Shown: piece by piece, positions 16,526 to 26,700 of the stretch | Layout of the letters: each line of letters begins with the position of its first letter | How positions within the stretch are numbered: the stretch's first letter is position 1 | From: Tissierellia bacterium | GTDB lineage: Bacteria; Bacillota; Clostridia; Tissierellales; Tepidimicrobiaceae | Length of the DNA stretch: 48,434 nt | Direction of reading: 5' to 3' | Assembly (NCBI GenBank): GCA_012839745.1 | Contig: DUMS01000083.1 | Span: 1-48,434, forward strand | Translations under genes and position numbers: made by a program | The notes under the pieces: generated by a model | What the model saw: the letters and a program-made list of their open reading frames with translations, nothing else | Told to the model about the DNA's origin: nothing | Database searches by the model: none

Positions 16526-17449
16526 TTATAAGCTGTTTTTTATATACCTCAAATCCTTGTACATTTGTTCCTTAAGCTCTTCAACTGTATTAAATTTTAT
16601 ATCGTCTCTTATAAACTCTATAAACTCAACTTCTATAGTTTGACCATATATGTCCCCAGAAAAACCCAGCATATACGTTTCTATTTTCAGCTCTTTTTCA
16701 TTAAATGTTGGATTATAACCTATATTGGTTAAACTTACAAATTTGCTACTGCCTAGGGTGGTAAAGGTTTTATAAACTCCTGTTTTAGGGATAACATATC
16801 TATCAGCTAAACGGATATTTGCCGTGGGAAAGCCTAATTTTCTACCTCTGCTTCTACCTCTGATAACAGTTCCTATAAGGCTGAAATTCCTCCCTAGAAA
16901 TCTGTTAGCCTTTTTTATGTTTCCACTTCTAATTAAGTTCCTTATAGATGTGCTGCTTACAATTTCATTCTCAATATACACAGGGTCTATTATATTTACT
17001 TCAAAACCATTTCTTTTGCCATATTTTTTAAGGTACTCACTGTTTCCCTGTGCTTTATATCCAAACCTATAGTCGAATCCGACAGTAATTAGCCTTGCAT
17101 TTAATCTTCCTAGCACTATATCGTTAATAAACATATCGGGAGACAGCCTCATAATATCCTCATTAAAATCCATTGCATACACAACTTCAATACCTAATCC
17201 TTCAAGTATTTTCATCTTTTGCTCATAGGTTGTAAGAATATCTATTTCAGAACTTTTTTTATCCTTTAAAATTGTTTTGGTATGGTTTCTAAATATGAGC
17301 ACTGAAGGTATTAAACTTTTCTCTTTAGCTTTCTCAATATTATCATTCAATAAATACTGATGACCGACATGTATGCCATCAAAATTTCCAAGGGCTACAG
17401 CTGTAGCATAATTATTTTTGCTTTTGTTCATTGCATCAATTATTTCCAT
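16526..17449 (-). CDS. ribF: Bifunctional riboflavin kinase / FAD synthetase
   Basis: This protein makes FMN from riboflavin and FAD from FMN. Its 307 residues carry an N-terminal nucleotidyltransferase domain (ALGNFDGIHVGHQYLL, then VGFDYRFGYKAQG and SSTSIRNLI) and a C-terminal riboflavin kinase domain (GRSRGRKLGFPTANI, PKTGVYKTF, ETYMLGFSGDIYGQ). I chose the ATG at 17449; AAGGTGA overlaps the truB stop just upstream, so the earlier GTG at 17458 is part of the ribosome-binding site. truB and ribF are neighbours in many Firmicutes. The rpsO promoter starts right after its stop. Confidence 0.95.
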   Translation of the reverse strand: MEIIDAMNKSKNNYATAVALGNFDGIHVGHQYLLNDNIEKAKEKSLIPSVLIFRNHTKTILKDKKSSEIDILTTYEQKMKILEGLGIEVVYAMDFNEDIMRLSPDMFINDIVLGRLNARLITVGFDYRFGYKAQGNSEYLKKYGKRNGFEVNIIDPVYIENEIVSSTSIRNLIRSGNIKKANRFLGRNFSLIGTVIRGRSRGRKLGFPTANIRLADRYVIPKTGVYKTFTTLGSSKFVSLTNIGYNPTFNEKELKIETYMLGFSGDIYGQTIEVEFIEFIRDDIKFNTVEELKEQMYKDLRYIKNSL

Positions 17450-17459
17450 ATATATCACC

Positions 17460-18338
17460 TTATATGAGAACTTTATCCATCTTTATATTAAAGCCATTAT
17501 CTGACTGTATTATTCTTCCAACGCCAATAAACTTATTATTGCAATAAACTCTGAGATAGTCATTTGTATTAAGATGAATTTCAACGGGTACCTTAGCTCC
17601 ATTTACAAGCTTACTGAAAAATTTTTCATCGACTACAATTGATTCCATATGCTTTAATCCTTCGTCCATTGGCAAAACTATAGATTTCAATTCATCATTA
17701 TCAATGCCTTTTAAACAATCTAAGCCAACACTATCTTCTATGGTAAAGTTACCTACCCCAACTCTAATGAGATATGACATATATCCATATATACCCAGAA
17801 ACTCTCCAATATCATTGCAAAGAGTCCTAATATAGGTACCTCTTGAGCATTTTACATAGAAAATAACTTTATTGTCCATTATTTTCATAATATTTAAATC
17901 ATATATTATTGCTTTTCTTGGCTTCCTCTCTACCACTTCACCTTTTCTGGCTATTTCATATAACCTTTGTCCATTATGCTTTAATGCAGAATACATGGGA
18001 GGAATCTGTTCAATTTCCCCTTTAAATCTATCAAAGGCTCTATATATATCATCCTCACTGACTTTTTTGTTTGAATACTTCAATATTTTCCCTTCAGAAT
18101 CCTGTGTGTCAGTAGAATAACCTAATGTCAATTCTGCAATGTATTCCTTGGGAAGGTTTAGCAAGTATTCGCTGATTCTGGTACCTTTCCCAATGCAAAC
18201 AGGTAAAACTCCTGCTGCATTTGGATCTAAGGTACCTGTATGGCCAACTTTTTTCATTTTAAATATTCTTCTTATTTCCCTTATTACATCATGTGAAGTC
18301 ATTCCCTTTGGTTTAAATACGTTGACTATGCCATCCAT
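17460..18338 (-). CDS. truB: tRNA pseudouridine(55) synthase TruB
   Basis: TruB makes pseudouridine 55 in the T-loop of tRNAs. The 292-residue protein has the KPKGMTSHD start, the catalytic aspartate D38 in GHTGTLDPNAAGVLPVCIG, and CSRGTYIRTLCNDIGEFLG. A small C-terminal PUA-like region (about 235-290) follows. It starts 4 bases after the nrnA stop and its own stop overlaps the ribF ribosome-binding site, so nrnA-truB-ribF look translationally coupled. Confidence 0.96.
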   Translation of the reverse strand: MDGIVNVFKPKGMTSHDVIREIRRIFKMKKVGHTGTLDPNAAGVLPVCIGKGTRISEYLLNLPKEYIAELTLGYSTDTQDSEGKILKYSNKKVSEDDIYRAFDRFKGEIEQIPPMYSALKHNGQRLYEIARKGEVVERKPRKAIIYDLNIMKIMDNKVIFYVKCSRGTYIRTLCNDIGEFLGIYGYMSYLIRVGVGNFTIEDSVGLDCLKGIDNDELKSIVLPMDEGLKHMESIVVDEKFFSKLVNGAKVPVEIHLNTNDYLRVYCNNKFIGVGRIIQSDNGFNIKMDKVLI

Positions 18339-18342
18339 TCGA

Positions 18343-19323
18343 TCACCTGAAATCCTTTAATATCTCTTCTAGGACCATTTTCTTTGCAGTTTCCAGATTT
18401 CCATATATAGTACATCCAGCAGCTCGAACGTGTCCTCCACCACCAAATTTTGTTGATATTTTTGCAACATCTACAAACCTTTTGCTCCTTAGACTAACTT
18501 TTATTTCATTCTCTGACATTTCCTTTAAAAGACAGGCTACTTCTATTGTATTGATATCTCTCACATAGGATACAATACCCTCTGAATCCTCCATGCTTGC
18601 ATTAGTTTTGTAAAGCATCTCCTGGCTTACTACGACAACGCCCACTTTATCATCTGCATAAAGCTCCAGATTGCTTAAGGTTTCAAGGAATAGCTTAACC
18701 CTTTCTATAGGTATATTTTGATAAATATTCATGTTTATACTGTTTATATCTATTCCTGTTTCTATTAATTCTGCAACTATCGTATGGGTTTCATAAGTGG
18801 TATTGCTGTACATAAACCTTCCTGTATCCGTATTTATACCGGTATACAGGCAACTGGCCATGTCCTTGTCAATTTCTACATCCATATATTTAATAAATTT
18901 ATAAACAATTTCACACGTTGAACCAGATGAAGACAGTACAATATTAATATCACCAAAGTTTTCATTTGTAATATGATGGTCAATACAGATAACTGACTTT
19001 GCTTTTGACAAAAACTCTGCACCAATTCCCAACCTTTTCGTATCGCTGCTGTCCAGTGCAATAAAAAGGTCTACTTCCTCATTTATATCCTGCTCCTTAA
19101 TCATATCTATGCCAGGTAAAAAGAGGAAATCTGAAGGAATATCATCTACCCTGATTATATTTACATTAGCTTTTTCCTTCAGCTTTTTTATAGCCATAGC
19201 TAAAGCCAGAATTGAACCTAAACTATCTCCATCTGGTTGTATATGGGAACATATGAATATATTATCATATCTATTAATCAATCTTAAAGCATCTTCCATA
19301 TTTTTTTTAAGCTGATCAATCAC
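18343..19323 (-). CDS. nrnA: Bifunctional oligoribonuclease / PAP phosphatase NrnA
   Basis: This DHH/DHHA1-family enzyme degrades short RNA oligomers and 3'-phosphoadenosine 5'-phosphate. Motifs seen are SHIQPDGDSLGS, the ALDSSD region, IDHHITN (DHH), DTGRFMYSNT and the C-terminal DHHA1 signature FGGGGHVRAAGC. I prefer the GTG at 19323 (about 326 residues) because GAGGAGAT sits 4 bases upstream and the start overlaps the rbfA stop; an ATG at 19347 lacks a good site. The rbfA-nrnA-truB order is standard in Firmicutes. Confidence 0.93.
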   Translation of the reverse strand: MIDQLKKNMEDALRLINRYDNIFICSHIQPDGDSLGSILALAMAIKKLKEKANVNIIRVDDIPSDFLFLPGIDMIKEQDINEEVDLFIALDSSDTKRLGIGAEFLSKAKSVICIDHHITNENFGDINIVLSSSGSTCEIVYKFIKYMDVEIDKDMASCLYTGINTDTGRFMYSNTTYETHTIVAELIETGIDINSINMNIYQNIPIERVKLFLETLSNLELYADDKVGVVVVSQEMLYKTNASMEDSEGIVSYVRDINTIEVACLLKEMSENEIKVSLRSKRFVDVAKISTKFGGGGHVRAAGCTIYGNLETAKKMVLEEILKDFR

Positions 19324-19693
19324 CGTTATCTCCTCTTTTTTTCTCATCTTCTTTGTGTATTTTGTCTATTAGCTTAGATATATATAAGCTGTGTTCTATT
19401 GATTCATCAATATGAAAAACTGGTTCAGGTGCATGCCTTAAATCTATTCTGTTTCCAATTTCCCTTCTGATAAACCCTCTTGCACTTTTAAGTCCTTCTA
19501 AAGTGTTTTGCTTATCATCATCATTGCCCATAATGCTTATATATATATTTGCATAGCTTAAATCATTGGTGACTTCTACTTTAGTAACGCTAGTAAAAGG
19601 GTTTATCCTTGGGTCCTTTATTTCTCTTTGTATTAATTCCGATACTACCCTTTTGACTTCTTCTGAAATTCTGTTTAATCTCTTCTTGTTCAT
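19316..19693 (-). CDS. rbfA: Ribosome-binding factor A
   Basis: RbfA is a 30S maturation factor that binds near 16S helix 1/44. This 125-residue KH-like protein has the typical RLNRISEEVKRVVSELI helix, the IKDPRINPFTSVTKVEV strand, and the LKSARGFIRREIGNRI and LRHAPEPVFHIDESI segments. I chose the ATG at 19693 with AGAGGTG upstream; the open frame extends 7 codons into the end of infB. It overlaps the nrnA start. Confidence 0.95.
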   Translation of the reverse strand: MNKKRLNRISEEVKRVVSELIQREIKDPRINPFTSVTKVEVTNDLSYANIYISIMGNDDDKQNTLEGLKSARGFIRREIGNRIDLRHAPEPVFHIDESIEHSLYISKLIDKIHKEDEKKRGDNGD

Positions 19694-19706
19694 AAGAATA
19701 CACCTC

Positions 19707-21749
19707 TTATTCAACTTCTTTCATGATATAAGCTTCCAAAATATCTCCTTCTTTAATATCATTGTAGTTTTCCAAACCTAAACCGCCTTCATATCCGGTA
19801 GCAATTTCCCTTACATCATCCTTAAACCTTTTCAGAGAGGATACTTTACCTTCAAATACTACTACATCATTTCTTAACAGCCTAATAGTGCTGTTTCTGG
19901 TTATTTTACCCTGTTGAACGTAAATTCCAGCAACTGTTCCCACATTTGGAACTTTAAATGTAGCTCTTACTTCTGCTCTTCCTATAACCTCTTCTACTAA
20001 TTTAGGTTCCAGCATTCCCTTTATTGCTGCTTTTATATCATCTATTGCTTCATAAATGACTCTATAAGTCCTAACATCGACTTTTTCAATCTTTGCCATA
20101 TCCAAAGCACTAGATGTAGGTCTAACATTAAAGCCTATTATTATGGCATTTGAAGCTGAAGCCAACATAACATCGCTTTCAGTAATTCCACCGACTCCTC
20201 CATGTATAACATTTATTCTGACTTCATCATTTCCCAGCTTCTCCAATGACTGCTTAATAGCATCTATTGTTCCCTTTGTATCAGCTTTTATTATTACATT
20301 AAGGTCTTTGATTTCACCCTGTTGAATTCTATCAAACAGGTCATCCAAAGATACTTTTTGTGTATCCTTAAGCTGTTCCTCTCTCATTTGCTCTTTCTTC
20401 ATTTCAGCATACTCTCTAGCAATCTTTTCATCTTTTACTGCATACAGCTTATCTCCTGGTTGTGGCACATCTGAAAGCCCAAGTATTGCAACAGGAATAG
20501 ATGGACCTGCGCTTTTTACCTTTCTTCCCTTATCATCAAACATTGCCCTGACTCTTCCACTGGTACTTTCACATACTATCATATCTCCTACATGCAATGT
20601 TCCCTTTTCAATTATGGCTGTAGCAACTGGCCCTCTTCCTTTATCTAATTGTGCTTCTATGACAGTTCCTACTGCAAGCCTATCAGGATTAGCTTTCAGT
20701 TCCTGCATTTCTGCAACAAGCAATATCATTTCCAGCAGTTCATCAATTCCTTGGCCCTTTATGGCAGAAACAGGTACAGTAATAGTATCTCCTCCCCATT
20801 CTTCCGGAACAAGTCCCTGCTCTACCAGTTCCTGTTTTACCCTATCAGGATTTGCTTCTGGTTTGTCCATTTTGTTAATGGCTACTATAATTGGAACATT
20901 TGCTGCTTTAGCATGGTTAATAGCCTCTATTGTTTGAGGCATAACCCCATCATCTGCAGCTACTACTAAAACAGCAATATCTGTTACTTGTGCTCCCCTT
21001 GCCCTCATGGATGTAAAAGCTTCATGACCAGGTGTATCTAGGAATACTATTTTTTTGTCGCCTACCTCTACTACTGAAGCTCCAATATGCTGTGTTATTC
21101 CTCCGGCTTCCTGTTTGGTAACAGAAGTTTTCCTTATGGAATCCAGCAATGACGTTTTGCCATGGTCTACATGGCCCATTACTGTTACTATAGGTGCTCT
21201 TGGCTTTAGGTCTTCAGGATTATCCTCATAATCAAAATTAAATTTGTCTTCATCTTCAATTACACTGGATTTAACTAACTCAACTCCAAATTCTGTAGAT
21301 ACGATAGCTGCAGTTTCATAGTCAATGGATTCATTTATGCTTGCCATAATTCCAAGTCCTATTAATTTTGTTATCAGTTGGGCAGGGCTTATACCAATTT
21401 TTTCAGCAAGCTCTTTTACAGTAATGCTATCCTCAACTTCTATTTTTCTTAATTCACTCTTATTTTCCGGTTCTTTGTTTTGAATTTCCTTTTTCTCCTT
21501 TTTATTTTCAAATTTTAGCTCCACATTTGGTTCATTTTGCTTTTTCACCTTTTTTTTGCCTGAATTGCCTTTGTTCTTTTTTATTTCCCTTTCTTCCTCT
21601 ATTAGTTCTCTAATCATTTCAGCTTCTTCTTTTTCCAAGGAACTCATATGACTGCTTACAGCTATATCCAGGTCCTTTATCTTTTCCATGAGTTCCTTGC
21701 TTGTCATCCTCAGTTCCTTTGCTAATTCATATACTCTTATTTTAATCAA
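19707..21749 (-). CDS. infB: Translation initiation factor IF-2
   Basis: This GTPase delivers initiator tRNA to the 30S subunit. The 680-residue product has an N-terminal IF2-N helix ([19 protein letters not shown]), a short lysine/glutamate-rich linker, and a second IF2-N-like module (about 100-160). The G domain shows [10 protein letters not shown] (near residue 190), DTPGHEAF and NKMD. Domains II-IV follow. The linker is short compared with enterobacterial IF-2 but normal for Firmicutes. The start is TTG behind GGGGGTG. It follows ylxR directly; the L7Ae-like gene found here in many Firmicutes is absent. Confidence 0.96.
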   Translation of the reverse strand: MIKIRVYELAKELRMTSKELMEKIKDLDIAVSSHMSSLEKEEAEMIRELIEEEREIKKNKGNSGKKKVKKQNEPNVELKFENKKEKKEIQNKEPENKSELRKIEVEDSITVKELAEKIGISPAQLITKLIGLGIMASINESIDYETAAIVSTEFGVELVKSSVIEDEDKFNFDYEDNPEDLKPRAPIVTVMGHVDHGKTSLLDSIRKTSVTKQEAGGITQHIGASVVEVGDKKIVFLDTPGHEAFTSMRARGAQVTDIAVLVVAADDGVMPQTIEAINHAKAANVPIIVAINKMDKPEANPDRVKQELVEQGLVPEEWGGDTITVPVSAIKGQGIDELLEMILLVAEMQELKANPDRLAVGTVIEAQLDKGRGPVATAIIEKGTLHVGDMIVCESTSGRVRAMFDDKGRKVKSAGPSIPVAILGLSDVPQPGDKLYAVKDEKIAREYAEMKKEQMREEQLKDTQKVSLDDLFDRIQQGEIKDLNVIIKADTKGTIDAIKQSLEKLGNDEVRINVIHGGVGGITESDVMLASASNAIIIGFNVRPTSSALDMAKIEKVDVRTYRVIYEAIDDIKAAIKGMLEPKLVEEVIGRAEVRATFKVPNVGTVAGIYVQQGKITRNSTIRLLRNDVVVFEGKVSSLKRFKDDVREIATGYEGGLGLENYNDIKEGDILEAYIMKEVE

Positions 21750-21789
21750 ACTAACACCCCCAATATTTTTAAGGTGATAATTGCTCTAA

Positions 21790-22062
21790 TTAATTCTTCT
21801 CTTCTCTAATAATATCATATAATCTGTCAAAAACTTCATCAGTTACTTCAGCTTCTAATACTTTTGAAAGCCTTTTAGACTTTATTGCCTTTTCCAGACA
21901 ATTCATATCCGGACAGATATAAGCACCTCTTCCGTTCATCTTACCAGTTAAATCCACTTCTACTTTACCTTCAGTATTTCTTACAATTCGTATCAGTTCT
22001 TTTTTTGGTTTTCCTTCATTGCAGGCAACACATCTTCTTAGAGGTATTTTTTTCTTTTTCAT
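21790..22062 (-). CDS. ylxR: YlxR-family RNA-binding / RNase P modulator
   Basis: This 90-residue DUF448 protein has the signature PLRRCVACNEGKPKKELIRI, GKVEVDLTGKMNGRGAYIC and SKRLSKVL. YlxR (RnpM) proteins bind RNA and have been reported to modulate RNase P. I chose the ATG at 22062 behind GGGGTGAT; the open frame extends 7 codons upstream. It sits between nusA and infB, its conserved position. Two cysteine pairs could bind metal. Confidence 0.92.
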   Translation of the reverse strand: MKKKKIPLRRCVACNEGKPKKELIRIVRNTEGKVEVDLTGKMNGRGAYICPDMNCLEKAIKSKRLSKVLEAEVTDEVFDRLYDIIREEKN

Positions 22063-22086
22063 ATTATCACCCCATTTTGCCAAATA

Positions 22087-23142
22087 TTAATCTGATTTTT
22101 TGAGACTTTCCTTGTATTGACTTTCGCTTTTTATGTCAATTTTCCAGTTTGTCAGCTTTGCAGCTAATCTTGCATTCTGCCCTTCCTTTCCAATAGCCAG
22201 AGATAGCTGATAATCCGGAACAACTACCAGTGCTGATTTGGTTTTTTCATTTGCTTCAACGTGAATTACACTGGAAGGGCTCAAACTGTTGGCAATAAAT
22301 TCTTCTATATTTTTACTCCATACTACAATATCTATTTTTTCTCCATTTAGCTCATCTACTATTGCCTTTACCCTACTACCCTTTATTCCTACACAGGCAC
22401 CTACAGGTTCAACATTTGGGTCCTTTGAATAAACTGCTACTTTAGTTCTTGAACCTGCTTCTCTTGATATAGCATATATCTCTACAATACCCTCATGTAT
22501 TTCCGGAACTTCCAGCTCAAACAATCTTTTAACCAGTCCAGGATGGGATCTGGAAAGAATTATCTGTGGCCCTTTTGTAGTCTTTTTTACCTCAAGTATA
22601 TAAAGCTTTAGCCTGTCACCTTGATTATAGACTTCACCTTGTATCTGTTCAGAGGGAGGCAATATTCCTTCTGTCTTGCCCAAATCAATATATACATTAT
22701 TTTTACTGATTCTTTGTACTAAACCTGTTATTATTTCATTTTCTCTATTAATGAATTCATCATATATAACATCCCTTTCGGCATCCTTAATTCTCTGCAT
22801 TACTACCTGTTTTGCAGTTTGTGCTGCAATTCGTCCAAAGTTCCTCGGTGTAACTTCAACTGTAGCAATATCGCCTATCTTATATTTTTCATCTATTTTT
22901 CTAGCTTCTTCCAAATCTATTTCCAGTAGGGAATCACCTGCTATATCTACCACTTTCTTTTTGGCGTAAACGCTCACCTTTCCCGTATCCCTATCAACTT
23001 TTACCTCAACATTCTGTGCAGTACCAAAATTCTTCTTATAGCTGGATATGAGAGCTGCTTCTAAAGCTTCAAATATGATTTCCTTAGAAATTCCCTTACT
23101 TTTTTCAATCTCTTCAAGGGCCTCAATAAACTCTGCATTCAT
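22087..23142 (-). CDS. nusA: Transcription termination/antitermination factor NusA
   Basis: NusA binds RNA polymerase and nascent RNA, affecting pausing, intrinsic termination and antitermination. The 351-residue protein has the N-terminal RNAP-binding domain (to about 125), an S1 domain (GLVQRISKNNVYIDLGKTEG), and two KH domains (VGACVGIKGSRVKAIVDEL and LAIGKEGQNARLAAKLTNW). It lacks the acidic C-terminal repeats of E. coli NusA, as is normal for Firmicutes. I chose the ATG at 23142 behind GGGAGGG; a TTG lies one codon earlier. It is part of the rimP-nusA-ylxR-infB unit. Confidence 0.96.
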   Translation of the reverse strand: MNAEFIEALEEIEKSKGISKEIIFEALEAALISSYKKNFGTAQNVEVKVDRDTGKVSVYAKKKVVDIAGDSLLEIDLEEARKIDEKYKIGDIATVEVTPRNFGRIAAQTAKQVVMQRIKDAERDVIYDEFINRENEIITGLVQRISKNNVYIDLGKTEGILPPSEQIQGEVYNQGDRLKLYILEVKKTTKGPQIILSRSHPGLVKRLFELEVPEIHEGIVEIYAISREAGSRTKVAVYSKDPNVEPVGACVGIKGSRVKAIVDELNGEKIDIVVWSKNIEEFIANSLSPSSVIHVEANEKTKSALVVVPDYQLSLAIGKEGQNARLAAKLTNWKIDIKSESQYKESLKKSD

Positions 23143-23157
23143 CAAATATACCCTCCC

Positions 23158-23622
23158 TTAGAATTTTAACGCTAATTTAATATTAGAAATAATATCCCTT
23201 GCAATTTCCTTTTCCTCTGAATTATCCATTTTTATTCTTATGCTGTTATCAGTGAAATCTACTAGCTCTCCAACATATTTCTTTTTGCCTTCCAAGCTTT
23301 TATACAGATTAACTTCAACTTCTTTTCCCAAATTTCTCCTTAAATCCTTATCTGTCTTCAAGGGCCTATCTAGCCCTGGAGATGAAACCTCCAAATAATA
23401 GCTTTCCTGAATAGGGTCTAATTCATCTAATTTATCTCCCACTGCTTCACTTACTCTTTGACAATCGTCAATTGTTATCCCTTCTCGTTTTCCTATATAA
23501 AACTTTAAGTAGTTTTCATTGTTTTCCTTTACGTATTCCAGGTCAACCAAATCATATCCCATCTCTTCAATTATAGGCTCGCAATGTTGTCTAATTGTAC
23601 TTATTAAACGCTTATTTCCCAT
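23158..23622 (-). CDS. rimP: Ribosome maturation factor RimP
   Basis: RimP is a late 30S assembly factor. The 154-residue protein has the N-terminal alpha/beta domain (MGYDLVDLEYVKE, GITIDDCQRVSEAVGDKLD, YLEVSSPGLDRPLKT) and a C-terminal SH3-like domain (about 85-150). It begins the rimP-nusA-ylxR-infB-rbfA cluster, with GGAGGTGAT before its ATG. The polC terminator lies about 85 bases upstream, so a promoter is expected in 23640-23700. TTGCTG at 23695-23690 is one possible -35, without a good -10. Confidence 0.94.
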   Translation of the reverse strand: MGNKRLISTIRQHCEPIIEEMGYDLVDLEYVKENNENYLKFYIGKREGITIDDCQRVSEAVGDKLDELDPIQESYYLEVSSPGLDRPLKTDKDLRRNLGKEVEVNLYKSLEGKKKYVGELVDFTDNSIRIKMDNSEEKEIARDIISNIKLALKF

Positions 23623-23706
23623 TTTATCACCTCCACAGGATTAATATGTAGTTTTTGTAATACCATAATAAATATACTTTCATAGGGCCCAGCAATTTAA
23701 ATAAAT

Positions 23707-23729
23707 AAGAGTGGGTTTTTCCCACTCTT
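23707..23729 (-). terminator. polC intrinsic terminator
   Basis: A perfect 9-bp AAGAGTGGG/CCCACTCTT stem with a 5-base loop is followed by ATTTATTT on the minus strand. It separates the polC operon from rimP-infB. Confidence 0.88.
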
Positions 23730-23795
23730 TAGTTTATCGCCATATTATTGTCTCCTTACTTTACTAATAATATTATATCACAAAGCTTACAAAAA

Positions 23796-26700
23796 TCAAA
23801 TATTAAAAAGGCTAATCTGATTGCTTTCAGGCAAATCATTTAAACATCCCTGATCTTTTAATGCTTCAACAACAGTCTTGCTTACTTTGGTTCGCATTAT
23901 CAAATCCTCAATTGATATGAATTTCCCTCTATTCCTTTCTTCTGCTATCTTTCTTGCTGCAGTTTCACCAACACCATCCAATGTTTTTAGAGGCGGGATA
24001 ATTCCATTTTCCCCTATTATAAATTTATCGCTATCTGATTTGTATAAATCCAATGGCTCAAATTTATATCCCCTTGCATACATCTCCTGCACAACTTCCA
24101 AAACAGTAAGCAGGTTCTTTTCTTTGGCAGTCATATTGTTTGATATTATTTCAAGCTCTTTAATCTTATTGTTAACAGCTTCTTTCCCTTTTAGTATTAA
24201 CTTGGCATCGAAATCCTGTGCTTTTGTAGTAAAATAAGTAGCATAAAAAGCTTCCGGATAGTGGACTTTAAAATAGGCTATCCTGAAGGACATCATAACA
24301 TAGGCTACAGCGTGTGCCTTTGGAAACATGTATTTTATCTTTTCACAGGATTCAATGTACCACTCAGGCACATTGAAGCTTCGCATATATTCCTTATCCT
24401 CTTCAGTAAGCCCCTTACCTTTTCTTACCCTTTCCATTATCTTAAAAGCCCTCTTTTTATCAAGGCCACAGTATATCAGGTAAAGCATAATGTCATCTCT
24501 TGTTGATATTACTTTGCTTAAAGGAGCAATACCGTTTCTTACCAAGTCCTGTGCATTGTTTATCCAAACGTCAGTACCGTGTGATAATCCGCTTATTCTG
24601 ACTAATTCAGCAAAAGTAGTAGGCTTTGTATCCATCAACATCTGTCTCACAAACTTGGTTCCAAATTCAGGTATACCTAAAGAACCAATATCCAGGTCCA
24701 GTTCATCCTTTATATTTAAAGGTTCAACGCTTGTAAATATTTTCATAGTTTCCTTATCATCCAAAGGAATGCGTCTTGGGTCTACCCCGGTAATATCCTC
24801 TAGCATTCTGATAATGGTAGGCACATCATGGCCTAAAATGTCAAGTTTCAATATTCTACCGCTTATGGAATGGTAGTCAAAATGGGTGGTAATAACACCC
24901 GATGATTTGTCATCTGCAGGGTATTGTATTGGAGTGAAATCGTGAATATCCTTGTTTTTAGGAACAATCATAACTCCTCCAGGGTGTTGACCTGATGTTC
25001 TCTTAATTCCCGTACACCCTTTTACAAGTCTGTTTATTTCAGCAGGATGTACACTTATTCCCTTTTCTTCAAAATACTTTTTTACAAACCCATAAGCAGT
25101 TTTATCAGCAATGGTTCCTATGGTTCCAGCTCTAAATACATATCCCTCTCCAAATAATTCCTCTGTATATTTATGAGCCTTGGCTTGATATTCACCTGCA
25201 AAGTTTAAGTCTATATCAGGTTCCTTATCTCCCTCAAAACCTAAAAATACTTCAAAGGGAATATCATGCCCGTCTTTTATCAATCTTGTATTGCAAACAG
25301 GGCAATCCTTATCAGGCAAATCAACTCCCGAACCTATTGTGCCATCCTCGAAGAATTCGCTGTATTTACAATTCGGGCAAACGTAATGAGGAACCAATGG
25401 GTTTACTTCAGTGATGCCACTCATGGTAGCAACAAATGAGGAACCTACAGAACCTCTTGAACCTACCAGATACCCATCTTTCAAGGACTTGGAAACCAGC
25501 TTTTGAGCAATAATATACATTACAGCATATCCATTCTTTATAATAGAATTCAGTTCCCTATCAAGCCTGTCTTTAACAATTTTTGGCAAGGGATCTCCAT
25601 ATATCTCAATTGCTCTTTCATAAGTAATCTTTTTCAGCTCCTCTTCTGCTCCCTCTATTACCGGAGGATAGGTGCCTTCTGGAATAGGCAGTATTTCCTC
25701 TACCATGTCACATATGGCATTTGTATTTTTAACAACAACTTCATAAGCAATATCTTCACCTAAATATTCAAATTCCTTTAACATCTCATCAGTTGTCTTA
25801 AAATAAAGGGGAGGCTGATAGTCAGCATCTGGAAAACCCTGTCCATGCATGAGAATTCTTCTATAGATCTCATCTTCAGGGTCAAGAAAATGAACATCTC
25901 CAGTTGCAACTACTATTTTATTGTATTGCTTGCCAAGCTGCACAATTCTTTTGTTTATTTCAATTAAATCCTCTTCATCCTTAACCAATCCATCTCTTAC
26001 CAGATGCATATTGTTTCCAATTGGTTGAATTTCTAAATAGTCATAAAACCTTACTATTCTTTCAATCTCTTTTATATCCTTATTATTGAGTATAGCCTTA
26101 TACAATTCTCCTGATTCGCATGCACTTCCAATAATTAATCCTTCTCTATACTCAGTTAATAACGATTTTGGTATTCTAGGCTTTCTATAAAAATGATTTA
26201 TATGAGATTCAGATATGAGCCTATAAAGGTTTTTAAGTCCCACTGAATTCCTTGCCAGTATAACCATATGGAAAGTTTCACCTTTAGCATCGCTCTTGTC
26301 CGATACTATTTCATTTACATTGCAGATATTTTTGATTCCTCTTGAAGAAAGTATCTCCAAGGATTTAAGCAATATTTCTGCTGTTGCTTTTGCATCATCT
26401 ACAGCTCTATGATGATTAATAAGGCTTACATTTAAGTGTTTTGCAATAATGTTTAGCTTATGGCTTTTCAGTTGAGGAAATAATGCCCTGGAAAGCTCCA
26501 ACGTATCTAAAACAGGATTGTCTATCCTTTTTCCAATTTTAGAAAACTTTTCCCTGATAAATCCCACATCAAATGAGGCATTATGAGCAACCAGCACAGC
26601 ATCTTCTATGAATTCTTCAAACTTAGGCAGTACTTCTTCTATAGTAGGCTTATCCTTCACCATTTCATCTGTTATTCCGGTTAAATGGACTATATTCTCT